Assembly (NCBI RefSeq): GCF_019649055.1
Contig: NW_026570337.1
Coordinates: forward strand, 248,001 to 312,000
Reading direction: 5' to 3'
Source: Paramacrobiotus metropolitanus
Taxonomy: Eukaryota > Tardigrada > Eutardigrada > Parachela > Macrobiotidae
DNA: 64,000 bases
Shown: positions 35,200-46,724 of the stretch, piece by piece
Position numbering within the stretch: the first letter of the stretch is position 1
How the letters are laid out: each line of letters starts with the position of its first letter
Notes under the pieces: generated by a model
The model's database searches: none
Seen by the model: only the letters and a program-made list of their open reading frames with translations
What the model was told of the DNA's origin: nothing
Translations under genes and position numbers: made by a program

Positions 35200-36555
35200 G
35201 AACTCTGTGCACACAATTTGAAGCACGTGTAATTTATAGCCAGCATCGGTAAAATTCTCGTTATCACCCAGATACACATACGGCAAAAAAAACACAATAA
35301 CTAACTTTTGCAATTATCAAAAGCTGGAACAAACTGGTACCAACATTTCTTAAGACCTCATAGTAAGCCGATACACACAAGACATAATCACCGACATTCA
35401 CAGTATATGCGAAAAGCTCATTGGATAGTCCCATGTATTTTTGAGTGGATTTATCATATCAAATATGCATGCTGCATGGAACTTGAAAAAATAATGATCA
35501 TCTCTACAGTAAATCTAACATCTTGGATCAGGTAAGTCAACGTTATGTACAGTGGTTTTCTAGATCTGGAGCATTCTAGAAAAACTCGTTCCTGATAATT
35601 ATATGATGGTATTAATAATTAGTATAAGCTGCAAACCGTCTCATTGAAAGTATCTGTAACTGAGTGAGTATTACGAGCAGCGCACAATCTGCATACTGCA
35701 TTATGTACTAGAATATCTGTAGAACTTACGACAACACATATCAGCTTGTGACGTTTTAAACTGCAGTAAATAATAGAAATATTTATATTGCAATAAACAA
35801 AACACAATAACTCGAAACTCTTTATAATGTAATAGAAAATCATTTTAATAGCCTTTTTAGTTTTTGAAGTGTAATTTAAACATTAATATAATCCTTCAGG
35901 TAAAAATTAATACAGAGTCCTTCAGGTACATCGTTCAGGTACAGGTAATCCGAAATTACAATTTTTTGAATTTCTGTGGATAGATAGATTTCCAATTTCT
36001 TTGAATTCTTTTAATTGCGCGTACCCTCATTTCCGAAACTGGCCACGCGTAACTGCGGTCGCATTTTAGACATATTACAATTTTAATAGCAAAATTACTG
36101 CAAGGGTTTGAACGTAGAAGGCAGTTGTGCTACAGACCTTAAATGTTTGGCAGGCGGCACGGCAAATGATGAAAAACAGAATGAACTGCTAGCGCTTTTT
36201 TTAGAAGGGCAAACAGCTCCAGTCAGAAATATCAAGAATCTTCCGGATGTCTCTTCTAAATCTTCCTTCTCAAAAATCTCAGAATCTTCGTTCTTGGGAA
36301 TGGGATTGTCCCCCATTCATGGAGACAATCCTATTCCAGAGTACGAACATTCTAAGACGAAAAGAAACTTGCCACGATTTCGGATCAATATCACGTAGAA
36401 CTAGAGTTGAAGTAGACATAATTAAGAAAACCAAAAACGATCAACAGGTGTATGCCATATTGATCCGTGAAGGCGTACTTGGCCGATTTGTTTTTTCTCT
36501 CCAGATTCTCTTAAACTGTCAGCCAGAAAGACCTACACAGCCTTCCTTCCAAAGA
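35200..36555. other. Spacer with repeat fragments
   Basis: 35.40-35.53 kb matches 37.15-37.26 kb (GAGTGGATTTAT...). A hairpin at about 36.30-36.34 kb has arms GGAATGGGATTGTC / GACAATCCTATTCC. The frame at 36108-36398 has no family I recognise. Confidence 0.45.
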
Positions 36556-36559
36556 ACAT

Positions 36560-37260
36560 GACAACGAAATGTCGAATTTCATCGGCAAATGTATTACACG
36601 CTTTCACTCGCAAAGCGATGTTGCCTGGTGTCGGATTATACTCGTGATATATGCGCTGTTCCGGTAATACACTTCTGCAAAATCTACATTTTCTGCCGGT
36701 TTGATTTCCGGCGTGCGCTATAGCAAGAAAGCAGCGGATCAGCCGAAGCGCCGCTAAAGAAGTATACTTTCATTCAGTACCGAGTACATTACGGCGAAGC
36801 ATCATATCCCGGCTCAGGGTCGGACTATAATGCAAATCCTGGCTCACACTGGAAACTGTGGAAAGTCCAACTTTTCTGCCTGTTGCTGTAAGAAGAATCA
36901 AGCGGATTAGCTGAAGCGCCGTCAGTAAAATTACAGAACTGGATATCTCCCGTAAATACAGTACTGTACAGACATGCAGCACATCCCGGCCCAGACGTAC
37001 GGTCGATGCCGAAGTATCAAAAACGCCCAATATCGATCCTGAACCACCCGGGAAAATCGATTATCTCGGCTATAAGGACCCAGCGGGTTGATGTTCGGCG
37101 GCGGAAGCGTATGTCAGCAGAAGCGCGAAAACGTGCGGCAGTGTTCCCCGCAAAAATAGCTCATGAAATAGTGGCATGTACTTTAGAGTGGATTTATAAT
37201 ACCTATGTACTGTATACTGGAACTGAAAAAAACTGATCGTTATCTTTGTAGTAAAATTTA
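36560..37260 (+). repeat. Dispersed tandem repeat, second full copy
   Basis: Follows the same order as 1157-1790: GAAATGTCGAATTTCATCGGCAAATG at the start, then CAGCGGATCAGCCGAAGCG and GGACCCAGCGGGTTGATGT. Confidence 0.65.
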
Positions 37261-38115
37261 ACCTGGGTTACTTTACAGTAAATTTAACTTGGTTTAAAAA
37301 ATATTGAAGCAGGTCAACAATAACATTATGGCCTGTCCCAAATTTGGCTGTTTGAGTACAGAAAAATACCTGGTTACGCGCATTTTGTGGTTATACATAC
37401 TGTAGGAGACGCAGGTTAAGATGAATGCCCGCTTTAATATTCGCAGTACGTCAAATTGATATTGGAATGGTCACCACATTCTAAAGCTATTGTTTCCCAT
37501 AGTATCCTCTACGTGTCCTTTCCGTATCCTGTTGAATACTGCGTTGGTGCTTATCAGTAACTGCGGTATTCCAGAGTGGCCTAACGTATCCTTAAATAGA
37601 AATGTATCCATCAAGTATCATTTGAGTGTCCCTTTGGTTTTCTAGTGGAATACTTTCTGGATGCTTAATAAATACTGCAGAAATACGTTGCATGGGATAC
37701 GGCAGTGAATAAAAAAATAGTAAATTTGAAAGACACATGAGGGGTACGGTGAGATGCGATGGGATACTGCGGATACAAATCAAAACACATACCGGAAAAA
37801 TTTAACGTGTACTAACCGGGCAACAGGAGTAGATCTGAAAGATTTGTATTTTATTGTAGTACCCTTCGATAAAAAACCAGCTGGAAAAGGTCGCTCAGCT
37901 ACTAAATTAATGAAAACACCGTTCGATCGATTGATTCGTTCGCTTGATTCGTCTCGTACCGGAAATACCAGAGAAGATTTTAGTGTTTGTTTGAAATCGG
38001 CCCAATAACGGCGAAATCGATGCATAGAGTCTTTTTTATTTCGTCAACGTAGAGATCCGTAAACGGGCATTCAGAAAACTACGATTACAAGAAAACAAGT
38101 GAGATCATTGGCACG

Positions 38116-39085
38116 TCACCAATAAAAGATCCAACAACACCACGTTTGTCCGGAAAAGGTCATCAGTATTGCAGTGAGAGACATCAGAGAAACGAGGCTG
38201 TGTGAGTTTAGCAAAAACGCCGCTGCGGATGTGATTTCGGTCTGGCGATCGAAGAGCACTTGGTCGATGACGTGGACGACGCCGTTGACGGCCGACAGGT
38301 CGAAGGTCGTCAGTTTGGCCACGTGACCTTTCCACTCCAGCTGCATCTCGCGGCTGTCGCGGCTCTGCTTGACCAGCACTTCGTCCTGCATCGTCGCCAG
38401 TCGGTCGCCGCTCTTCAAATAAGCAGCGTCCACGCGGCGACCGGCGACAATGTGTCGTTCCAGCACCTGCAATTAACGCTCGTCAATCTGTGCCACGATC
38501 ACGAACCGGAAATTGGCGGCACGTACTCTGCCGAAGCGCACCGATCGCACGCACAGAGAATGTCGCTGGCACTGCCATCAGATCTGCCCATGCCGGATCC
38601 AACCGTTTCAAGGGAATTTCTTTGGCTACCGACTGCGACGTGTTGTTTATGCAGCTCCTATGACCGCTCCACGGACGAGGCAGACCGTTTCAGGTTGTAT
38701 TTTGGCGTGTAATTTCTATAGGGCTTTAACGAACAGCAGGCCTCTCACGGCGTCCATAATGTGGATGTCTGCGTTAGTGCGGCGATGTCCGGCTGAACGA
38801 TTCGTGTCCCAACGCAGTCGCCGTCAACATACAACTCCCTGCTCAAACAACCGGAAGTGGCAGAATTGTTTTCGTAGACACGAGCGGTATGCGATCTGTG
38901 CCGCCGTTAATCTCCCGCACGTGGAGGGCCAACGTCTTGACGGCCGACGAAGCCGTCAACCCAAAACTGCCCTTGATGATGTCGTCGGCATGATGGGAAT
39001 GCTGAGATGGGTCGGACAAACTCAGCCATTCGCACAAGTTTCGCATACTCTCCTGGGCGTTGCGTACCGTTTCCGGGTCCTGATC
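38116..39085 (-). pseudogene. Fasciclin (FAS1) domain gene, copy R, best preserved
   Basis: Exon 1 39085-38882 (GTCAG|GATCAGG, 68 codons): NAQESMRNLCEWLSL, HHADDIIKG, SAVKTLALHVREI. Exon 2 from about 38834: LYVDGDCVGTRIVQPDIAA, then a one-base shift into TNADIHIMDAVRGLLF, which closes the first FAS1 domain. Exon 3 38466-38116 (TTGCAG|GTG): ERHIVAGRRVDAAYLKSGDR, ATMQDE, then NGVVHVIDQVLF, the C-terminal half of a second FAS1 domain, with a 43-residue tail ending FYW. Exons 1 and 3 are fully open. The shift in exon 2 also seems present in copy L, so the gene may have been damaged before duplication, unless splicing differs from my model. A proper H1 motif for domain 2 is not found on this strand. 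Confidence 0.65.
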
Positions 39086-39239
39086 CTGACGCAGTCAACT
39101 GCACTTCAACGGAATCCAGTTGTTTTAAAAAATACAGGCTTCTACACAATATATTTCGTGTTATTATCAAGAAATAAATTACCAAAAAGCAGTTGTGCTG
39201 CGCAAGCTTGTCCCCTGATTTCTTACGCAGTATCCCAGC

Positions 39240-40000
39240 GACAAAATGTACAAATTAATGGGTTACGTCAAACTCCGTAATATGGCGCGCCGCGACAAGT
39301 CACACTATTTCCACTTCACATGAATTTGGCGTGGCTGATGCGTGCCAAAATGAAAATCGGCGCAAACGATAAAACTTCTTTACATTAATACAAAGTGTAG
39401 CATACCTAAAATACTGAGAGGAGCTGATTTATCATTGTGAAAAATGTAGCGAAGAGAGTAGTGGTCAACGTTTTTAGTGCAAATTCGCGCTGAGTACGTG
39501 CTATCCGTGCGTTTACGTTAGACATTACGGGACAGGCTTGTACGTACTTTTACGCTATGAGCGTACGGATAGACGTGGACTATCCACTGTGCAGGTATAA
39601 CGTACTCCCGCCAGGTAATGTTCACGCGTTAACTTTATGTTCAGTTTATTACTACATACTGTCTTGGTCTTTTCCAACAAGCTTGATTAGGCTTGAATGA
39701 ATTTGAACGCAGATGCGCGCATTTTTTTGATAGTGATCGAAACAAGGTTTCCTTACTTACTCTTTCGTACAGCAGTAAATATATCTTGCAGATACTCGTA
39801 CATCGGTTTTTATTTATCATTCTACACCGTAATTTAAAAATCGCGAGATAAAAACGAAAAACGTAATTCTAAAGCATTATTTTAACAACTTCGTTAATGA
39901 CATAGGAACTTCGACTTCGAAGCAGTTATAACGTTCACCTGTGGATCGTATCCCGGCAAATACAGATACCGGCATAATTACACAGGAATCAACCAACCGT
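39240..40000. other. Non-coding part of copy R
   Basis: Matches copy L 12.05-12.8 kb in reverse. No gene. Confidence 0.55.
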
Positions 40001-40082
40001 TAATAATAACAAATAGTGTGCCGTTGGATGTGGTCAGTGTTCACTGGCAGACCCAACATAGCCGGGCAGGTATCTACCTTGC

Positions 40083-40158
40083 AGTGGTCATTCAGGAAGT
40101 CACGATCAACGCGTGGCTTACAGCAGCCGAAATCGGCGGAGAAGGTGCACATCCTGCT
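40083..40158 (-). pseudogene. Cys-rich exon remnant, copy R
   Basis: Reads CTFSADFGCCKPRVDRDFLN then DHCK on the reverse strand, open without stops. Counterpart of 11.89 and 31.6 kb. Function unknown. Confidence 0.35.
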
Positions 40159-40949
40159 GACACGGCGCCGCATCCGAAAGGTGATGGCGGATGGGGAGGA
40201 AGCGGCACCGTATGCGCCAGACTGCCGCATCACCAATCGCGACGTCACCGACACGGAGAGTCTTCCGCTGGGCACGACACAGCTACTAGCTGACTGATGG
40301 TGGGTGACCAGTAATTTCGATGTCATCTGTAAGCCATGGGAGAAAGCCTGTTGCTGATATCTTAACACAAGAATGCTTCGAAAAAATATATTTTTAGCAG
40401 CAGAAATTTCGGTGCACCAACAACGGCCAGTATAACGTCTCCAGAATTCTTGTTTTTATGGGACAACTGCCGTTCTTCGCAGTGGAATTACTGTTGCAGA
40501 ATCAACGAAATTCATTCAAATTTTCTCATGATCAAAGCTGTGCTGTGCAACCCTCTTTTAGAATGCATTTCATTTTTAACTCATGCACGCATAGGTTATT
40601 ACGTGTGACCTTTGACCCTGTTTGACGGCTCCAGATAGCTACAGCCAAGCCAGGGCTTTCTTGTAAGATCAAAGTCCAAACATTGGCGTAAATCTCAACA
40701 CAGCTGAGTATGCGGGTTTGTCACTTGTCGCTTGTCAGTGCTAGATCTGATTGAGCGATAAGCAGAAAGCCATGTGCAAGACGAGTCATTCTGGGCTAGC
40801 CTAGGCTGATTAGGCATTTTAGATTAATAAATTGATACCACATACAGATAATTATCTTAGTAACGAGTTACACAGATAAATATACTAGCGGTGGTTGTTA
40901 AACACGCCAATGCACCGAGCGAGCGCCAATACCACTGGAAAACAGTAAT

Positions 40950-41093
40950 ATGGAGAAATTTGACATGTGGGAATTAAATCAATTGATGGAATTAGAAAAG
41001 CGCGACCTGACGCTCTTCGTGGCGACAGACAATATTTCTCCTGTTGACGAAGGCTTATTGCAGCATCTCGCTGCGTTCGATGCAGATAAATAA
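40950..41093 (+). CDS. 47-residue frame with FAS1 N-terminal (H1-like) motif, copy R
   Basis: ATG-started and complete: MEKFDMWELNQLMELEKRDL, then TLFVATDNISPVDEGLLQHL and AAFDADK. TLF-x-x-TD followed by a Leu-rich helix is how FAS1 domains begin. It lies on the strand opposite to the other FAS1 exons of copy R, 1.9 kb away, as it also does in copy L, so the arrangement predates the duplication. It may be an exon moved by a local inversion, or part of a second, divergent FAS1 gene. Short length means chance cannot be excluded, but the L counterpart supports real ancestry. Confidence 0.45.
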   Translation: MEKFDMWELNQLMELEKRDLTLFVATDNISPVDEGLLQHLAAFDADK

Positions 41094-43515
41094 GTTCTAA
41101 TTGAATGTCATGCTAAGCGAGGTGGATTAATGTGAAAATTAATTTGATTTGTGGCTGCGGTAAAAAAGAGCGGATCTAGAAGCCCTCTAACTGCAATGCA
41201 GACCAATACAGCGCGTAAGACTCTCCGTTTGTTACATCCAGCAACGAAAGTAAATTCCGAAAGTACAGATAGCCCAGACTGAGAGGCTTAAGCGCAAACC
41301 TAAGAAACCTAGGTTGATCAAATTTGTAAAGCTGAACTTTTTGGCTTTATTTACTGTAGTTTAGTTTCTATTTGAATCTGAAACTGTGCATATGTATTAT
41401 GCTGTCACATTATCAGCTGTTGTGGTGTTGCATAGCGATGCGTATCATTGTGTGGAAGTACAGTACTCGTACAGTGGAAGTGCTTCCACTATTCTACCAT
41501 GCGACGTTTGCGCCAGAGTACCAAGTACCAACTGTGCTGAATGTCAACAGCTGCTCCCAATCTGCAACCACTTTGTTACGCCATTGTATTATAATAGTGT
41601 GGTTACTGCTAAAAGTAAGTCACACCACTTTACAAGCCACAAGCTAGTCGCATGCGGAGAAGAGCAGGCAGAACGTAGAAAAAAGGTAAAACTCATTAAA
41701 CATTCTCACACGCACTAAAAAATTCCAGCACTGAATAATTTTCTCTTGCAGGCTCTCCGAGACTTTTGAGAGCAAAAATTATATCGCAATGGAGCACCTA
41801 TATTCAATTGCACTCGGTACAGTTAAATAACTGTAGGAGACTAAAGAAATCTAGAATTTGGATTTCTTAACTTGGATTTGGAGTTTTTTTTAGTTTTTCT
41901 TTTAAATTCCTTAGGTCTTCTCGGGTTTTCTGACGTTTTTTAGGTTTTCATGGTTGTTGCAGGCAGGTGTTGTAGGCTCCTCGTGGTTTTTCAGTTTCTG
42001 TTTTAGTTTTTTAGTTTCTTGGTTTTTTTTAGTTTTTTCATTTTTTGAGTGAGTTTTGAGTTTTCTGCGTTTTCTGGTTTTATTGGTTTTTGTAGGTAAG
42101 TGATGCAGACTCTTTGTGGTTTTTTACTCTCTGTTTTAGTTTTTTAATTTCTGTTGTTTTTTTTAGTTTTTTCCCTTTTTGGGTCAGTTTAGAGTTTTCT
42201 GACGTATTCAAGTTTTTATTTTTTTTTTAGGCAAGTGTTATAGGCATTAGGCTGCTTGTGGTTTTTTAGTTTTTAGGGCTTTTTCCTGTTTTGGGTTAGA
42301 TTTTTCTTCTTTTTCTTAGCCTGCGTCAGAAGCTGTTGGAAAGGAAAAGGCACACCGCTACCATAACTGAAACACTATGCAATGGGTAATCTAAGAAAGC
42401 CTAAGAAACCTAAGAAAACCTAAGAAACCTAAGAAAAACTGAAAGAAATCAAGTTTGAAGAAACCTAAGAAAACCAGGAAAACATAAGAACCCTCGAAAT
42501 ATCCAAGGTTTCTGATTTTGATGTTATAAAAAATTTTGATGTTTTAAGTTATTTTATAATTACTTCATACCACATCTAAGAATTCTACAAAATCCTAGGA
42601 AAACTAAAAACCATGGGAAACCAACAATTTAATTAGTCACCAATTTAAGCTAACAATGTAAGTAAGCCAAGTAAAGTAATCCAAAGCACAACCTAAGCAA
42701 TCTAAATGGAAGTCCAAGTCCGAGTTTCTGCGCGGACCCTTCCTTGAAGGTTAAAAAGTGTTAACGCGGTAACCTGTACGTGGTAGCGATAATCTGGATA
42801 TCGATCAATTTTTCTTATGTTCTGGCGTGTCCAGTACACAATGGAATGCTTGGATGCGGACATCAGAGTTGCGATCCTACGTTTTTGCAGGGTGAGTCGG
42901 CCGGCAAAATCAATAAAAATAAGTCTGCAACCATGTACTGAGATAGGCCCATAAAAAGTGGCCACAGCTGTAAGATTTAGGCATGCCGAGGCCATAGTAC
43001 TGTATAGACTGCGTTTCTTGTGAACTAAGACATATATGTATTCTTACAACATGGAAGTGGTAATATTATTAATTATTTAGAGCTATAAAGTATACTTGCA
43101 GAGGAAAAGACCTTCTATCATTCATTCGCTTATATTTCTGTTATGAATTGTATTTTGGTCCTTAGTTGGTACTTCAGTGATACACTGATACTTACTAAGG
43201 GTTACTCCGTTCGCTTCGCTCAGCAAAGACAACCATTCGATACGTTGTCAAGGTACAGCAAGTATACACATACCTTAATGGCTTAACGGCTATGCTCCTC
43301 AATGATAGCGATCTTGCGGCTCAAAGGGCATGCAATCTTTGGCCTATCTTCCTGTACGATACTTCTACTGTAAGAACACCAGAAAGTCACTCGAGCAGAG
43401 CTTTGATTACGGGCAGCGTTGCGGGTGTAATATCCAACTGCAAGAAGAAGCAATTACGTAATATGTTGCTTGGATTTTAGTTTTCTCGTTGTTTGCTAAC
43501 ATAATGGAAAGATCT
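41094..43515. other. Non-coding part of copy R
   Basis: 41.87-42.3 kb is a T-rich tract (TTTTTAGTTTTTT). 42.37-42.44 kb has short CCTAAGAAA repeats. The stretch to 43.5 kb matches copy L 9.2-10.0 kb in reverse. No gene. Confidence 0.6.
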
Positions 43516-44755
43516 TATAACGCGGGGCCATATGGGCGCCACGCGTATCCTCGACAGCGAACAGCGTGAACCCGGATGAGGCTTTATTGCCGAATCTAAT
43601 GCGCACCGTGGCGCAGCAACACCAGACTAATGAGGAAGGATCCTGCAGCCAGTGCAACTGTGCTGCAGGTCCGTCAAAACAGCGCAGCAATGTGCGGGGT
43701 GGAAATCCCCAGAAACAGCGAATAGCTACTCAGGAGGGCGGGGCGTCCCGCCCTTACACCCCTTTTGCAGGCATCGCTACGTCCTCGGAGCGAAATCTCC
43801 CAGGATTCGGAGGATCCGCACCCCCCGCCGGTTCGGCTCGGGTTCCGGGTCAGTTCGGTCCGGTCGGCTCGAATCCGGTTCGGCTCAGGTTGGGTTCCGG
43901 GTAAGTTCGGTCCGGTTCGGTCCGAGGTCAGCCGTCTGGGTCAGCGCTCTGTCGCGACTAAATCCAGGGTCCAACCCGGAAACGGGTGAATTCCGTAGTT
44001 TCTTCAGCAGGAAAGGTCACGTTCTGGGGAAATTTGGGCAGGGGTTTGGGGTCTATGTGGCCCGTGACCCCTGTAAAAAAAACAAAGCACGCAAATCCGC
44101 GGTGAAATCCACTGCTCCGTCCGGGGGGAGGTCGCCGTCCCAGGAAGTTCGGGCAGTGTTTTGGTGGGGGAATTCTTCGGCGTGGTGCTGGTGGTCGATC
44201 CGTGCCGTTGGGATCGGAGTTGGTGCTGCTGTTGGCGGTGTATCCGTCCTGGTTTCCCGCTGGTCCGGGTCGCGTTCGCCGTCGGCATCGCAGGAGGCAA
44301 TTCTCGCTCCGCGGCATCTCCGTCCAGTTTGGGAGGCATCCGTCGCGGGGAGGCGTCCATCTCCGTCAGTTGGGAGAGGAATCCATCACGTTCCGCGAGA
44401 ACGGGGGGCGTTTGTAGCTCCACACCAAGGGGCTAAATTGGCTCAGATAATCAGAGGAGCCGTGCGCGCGGGCAGCGCGCACAGCCTGGCTCGAAACCAC
44501 GATCTGCTACCATATAACGCGGGGCCATATGGGCGCCACGCGTATCCTCGACAGCGAACAGCGTGAACCCGGATGAGGCTTTATTGCCGAATCTAATGCG
44601 CACCGTGGCGCAGCAACACCAGACTAATGAGGAAGGATCCTGCAGCCAGTGCAACTGTGCTGCAGGTCCGTCAAAACAGCGCAGCAATGTGCGGGGTGGA
44701 AATCCCCAGAAACAGCGAATAGCTACTCAGGAGGGCGGGGCGTCCCGCCCTTACA
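43516..44755 (-). mobile_element. TRIM-type LTR retrotransposon, 1240 bp, non-autonomous
   Basis: Two direct repeats of 243 bp (43516-43758, 44513-44755) read identical by eye. On the reverse strand the LTR starts TGTAAGGGCGGG. Directly inside the 5' LTR is TGGTAGCAGATCGTGGTTTC, a primer-binding site whose first ten bases fit the 3' end of initiator tRNA-Met. Directly before the 3' LTR is a polypurine tract AAAAGGGG. The 4-bp duplication ATCT flanks it (43512-43515, 44756-44759). The 754-bp interior is GC-rich with no gag or pol, so it depends on enzymes made elsewhere. The long open frames on it are GC artefacts. Identical LTRs mean a recent insertion. Confidence 0.92.
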
Positions 44756-44759
44756 ATCT

Positions 44760-45244
44760 TATTTTAGTTCACTTTTGGCCATGTCCGTTTAAAAATTTGC
44801 GGGATTTGCTAGGATGCAGCGGCTATTTCTTGCTTAGCTGCTGTATCCTTGGCTGATCTAATCCCTGTGATGCATCATCACCTAACAAAAAACCTTTGCA
44901 AGAGCGTATCGTGAATCGTATTAAAGGATTTTTTCGTCCCACCGAATTCCGCTGACGCGTTTCAAGGGCGAGCGAATGTAGTCGGCTCAGAGGTTTGCGG
45001 GTTAATGGCTTCGAGGCCATTAGCTGTGGATTCTAGCAGCTGCCTCGCACCGAGGAAAAGAATTTTAAATCCGGGTGTGATTGTCCTTGCCACCGCTGAA
45101 AATTTTCAAAATTCGTTAATTTCTGATTTGTGTGTTTGCTAATTGGTATAAAACATTTTACATATTATAGATAGTAGCAGCTTTTTGAAAGTCGGCAATT
45201 TCACAGCGGTGGCAGAAAGTAGGGACCACCACACGGGTTGCACT
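44760..45244. other. Outer non-coding part of copy R
   Basis: Matches copy L 8.86-9.2 kb in reverse (for example TTGCAAGAGCG and GGATTCTAGCAGCTGCC). No gene. Confidence 0.6.
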
Positions 45245-45820
45245 TGCTTAGAGGATTCGACCCGGTACATAGTATCAAATTCTGCTACATTCACGGAGCT
45301 TTCGCTGTCGCGCACTCCCAAATACGTTTTTGCACTGCTTTATGATATTTTGTAGCCAAAGGATTTGTAAACATAGGCGAAAAAACCGTTTGTGCGCGCA
45401 ACATCCGGTTCAAGAGTTATCAGTGAAATAAAATTTCAAAATGAATTTCAAAAGTTTTAAAATTCATTTTAAAATCGGAAAAAAATGGTAGAAAGCTAGG
45501 TCGGCACCAAAACGTTCTTCATGGTACTGTAAAGTGCGTTTTCGTGCAAAATTTGAGGAAAATCGGTTCATAATGAGACTTTTGGTACACCTCCGCGCGT
45601 TTAAACTTTGGAATTTTATTTGACATTTTGGAATTTTATTTCACTGATAACTCCCGAACCGGATGTTGCGCGCACAAACGGTTTTTTCGCCTATGTTTAC
45701 AAATCTTTTGGCTACAAAATATCATAAAGCAGTGCAGAAAAGTGTTTGGGAGTGCGCGACAGCGAAAGTTGCCGTGGATGTGTACAAATTTGGTGCTAGG
45801 TATCGGGCCAAATCCTTTAA
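45245..45820. mobile_element. TTAA foldback element, copy G (near complete)
   Basis: Left CGACCCGGTACATAGTATCAAA...GCGCGCAACATCCGGTTC, centre near 45455 (AATTTCAAAAGTTTTAAAATTC), right GAACCGGATGTTGCGCGC...GGTATCGGGCCAAATCCTTTAAG. Left terminus diverged. Confidence 0.75.
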
Positions 45821-45889
45821 GTGTCCGGCAGTGCATGAGTCCACAGCGAATGGCCTACTGCAGTGCCCGTAAATGGCCTTCACGCATTA

Positions 45890-46724
45890 ATCCTGTGCTG
45901 CATAAAAATGAAGATTTATCTGGATTTGAAGCCGTCTTTTGTGCCCTGATAAAATTTAATGTTTACCGTGTTGTGACTACAGTATTTCTATCTGTACTGA
46001 CCATGCAGTTTGCCGCGAGCGCATCTTATTCTTCACTACACACATTATTGGCACACCCTATTTCTAATTTTGACTTCCGTTTTCGCCCTTCTTTCGTTCT
46101 TACGGGAGGTTTTAACAAACCTGCAATATTGATTCTTGCCGCACAGTGAACCTGTGTTTCTCGATACTGGTAATCATTATCATAGCTTATTCGTGACCTT
46201 TACATCCTTTTCCAACCTGAGCAGTCGTAAGCTTCGTAGAAGCAACTGTATCTGATATGCTTTAAGACATCGTTTCACTATGCTGCACGGCTTTCGGTTT
46301 TTGGCGCCCGTATTCAGTCACGGTTCGCATATTAGAAAAGAAGCGATATGATAGATTATTTTATTTAAGAATTCTAATTACTAGAGGGGGGAAATATAAA
46401 TTTACCGATATTTTGTGCTTCACGAAAAGTGAATAATCACAAGGAAAAAATGGCGAAAACCATTCGGGTAAAGTTAGAAATCGTCGGTGACCTTTTTGAC
46501 AATCCTCCTCAAACAAAGACAGTAATTTCTTTGAATTGTGCAACATTTTGGTCCTCCGGACATGACAAATGTGCGTAAAAATATCTGTAATTTCAGTGGA
46601 ATGCATTTAAAGCGGGAATAAAAAACAGGAAACTTATTTTGTTGCCCTTAGTTAATTGGAGAACTGACTCCACAAATGCTTTTTAGCCTGCTCACTTATG
46701 AACTGATGGCTGCGTTGCCTTTAG
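45890..46724. other. Upstream flank of the copy R Ig exon
   Basis: Matches the flanks of copies L (6.7-7.69 kb) and M, with indels not in threes, so it is non-coding (intron and/or promoter). A hydrophobic stretch reading VYRVVTTVFLSVLTMQFAASAS at about 45.96 kb looks like a signal peptide but is not kept in copy L. Confidence 0.55.

Noticed and set aside
38513-39280. 255-codon forward frame
   Set aside because: Antisense to the FAS1 exons of copy R and crosses their introns; no domain.
40016-40297. Forward frame VVSVHWQTQHSRAGIYLA similar to a reverse-strand frame at 31.7 kb
   Set aside because: Similarity is explained by the segmental duplication read on the strand antisense to the Cys-rich module; stops and indels break it.
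43652-44566. Long forward frame of 304 codons
   Set aside because: It runs from the LTR through the GC-rich interior of the TRIM element into the other LTR. GC bias creates long frames on both strands, and the composition is repetitive Arg/Ser/Gly with no domain.
46676-46724. Hydrophobic start MLFSLLTYELMAALPL in frame with the copy R Ig exon
   Set aside because: The homologous stretch in copies L and M is out of frame and all three share a splice acceptor, so it is more likely intron. It remains possible that copy R uses it.
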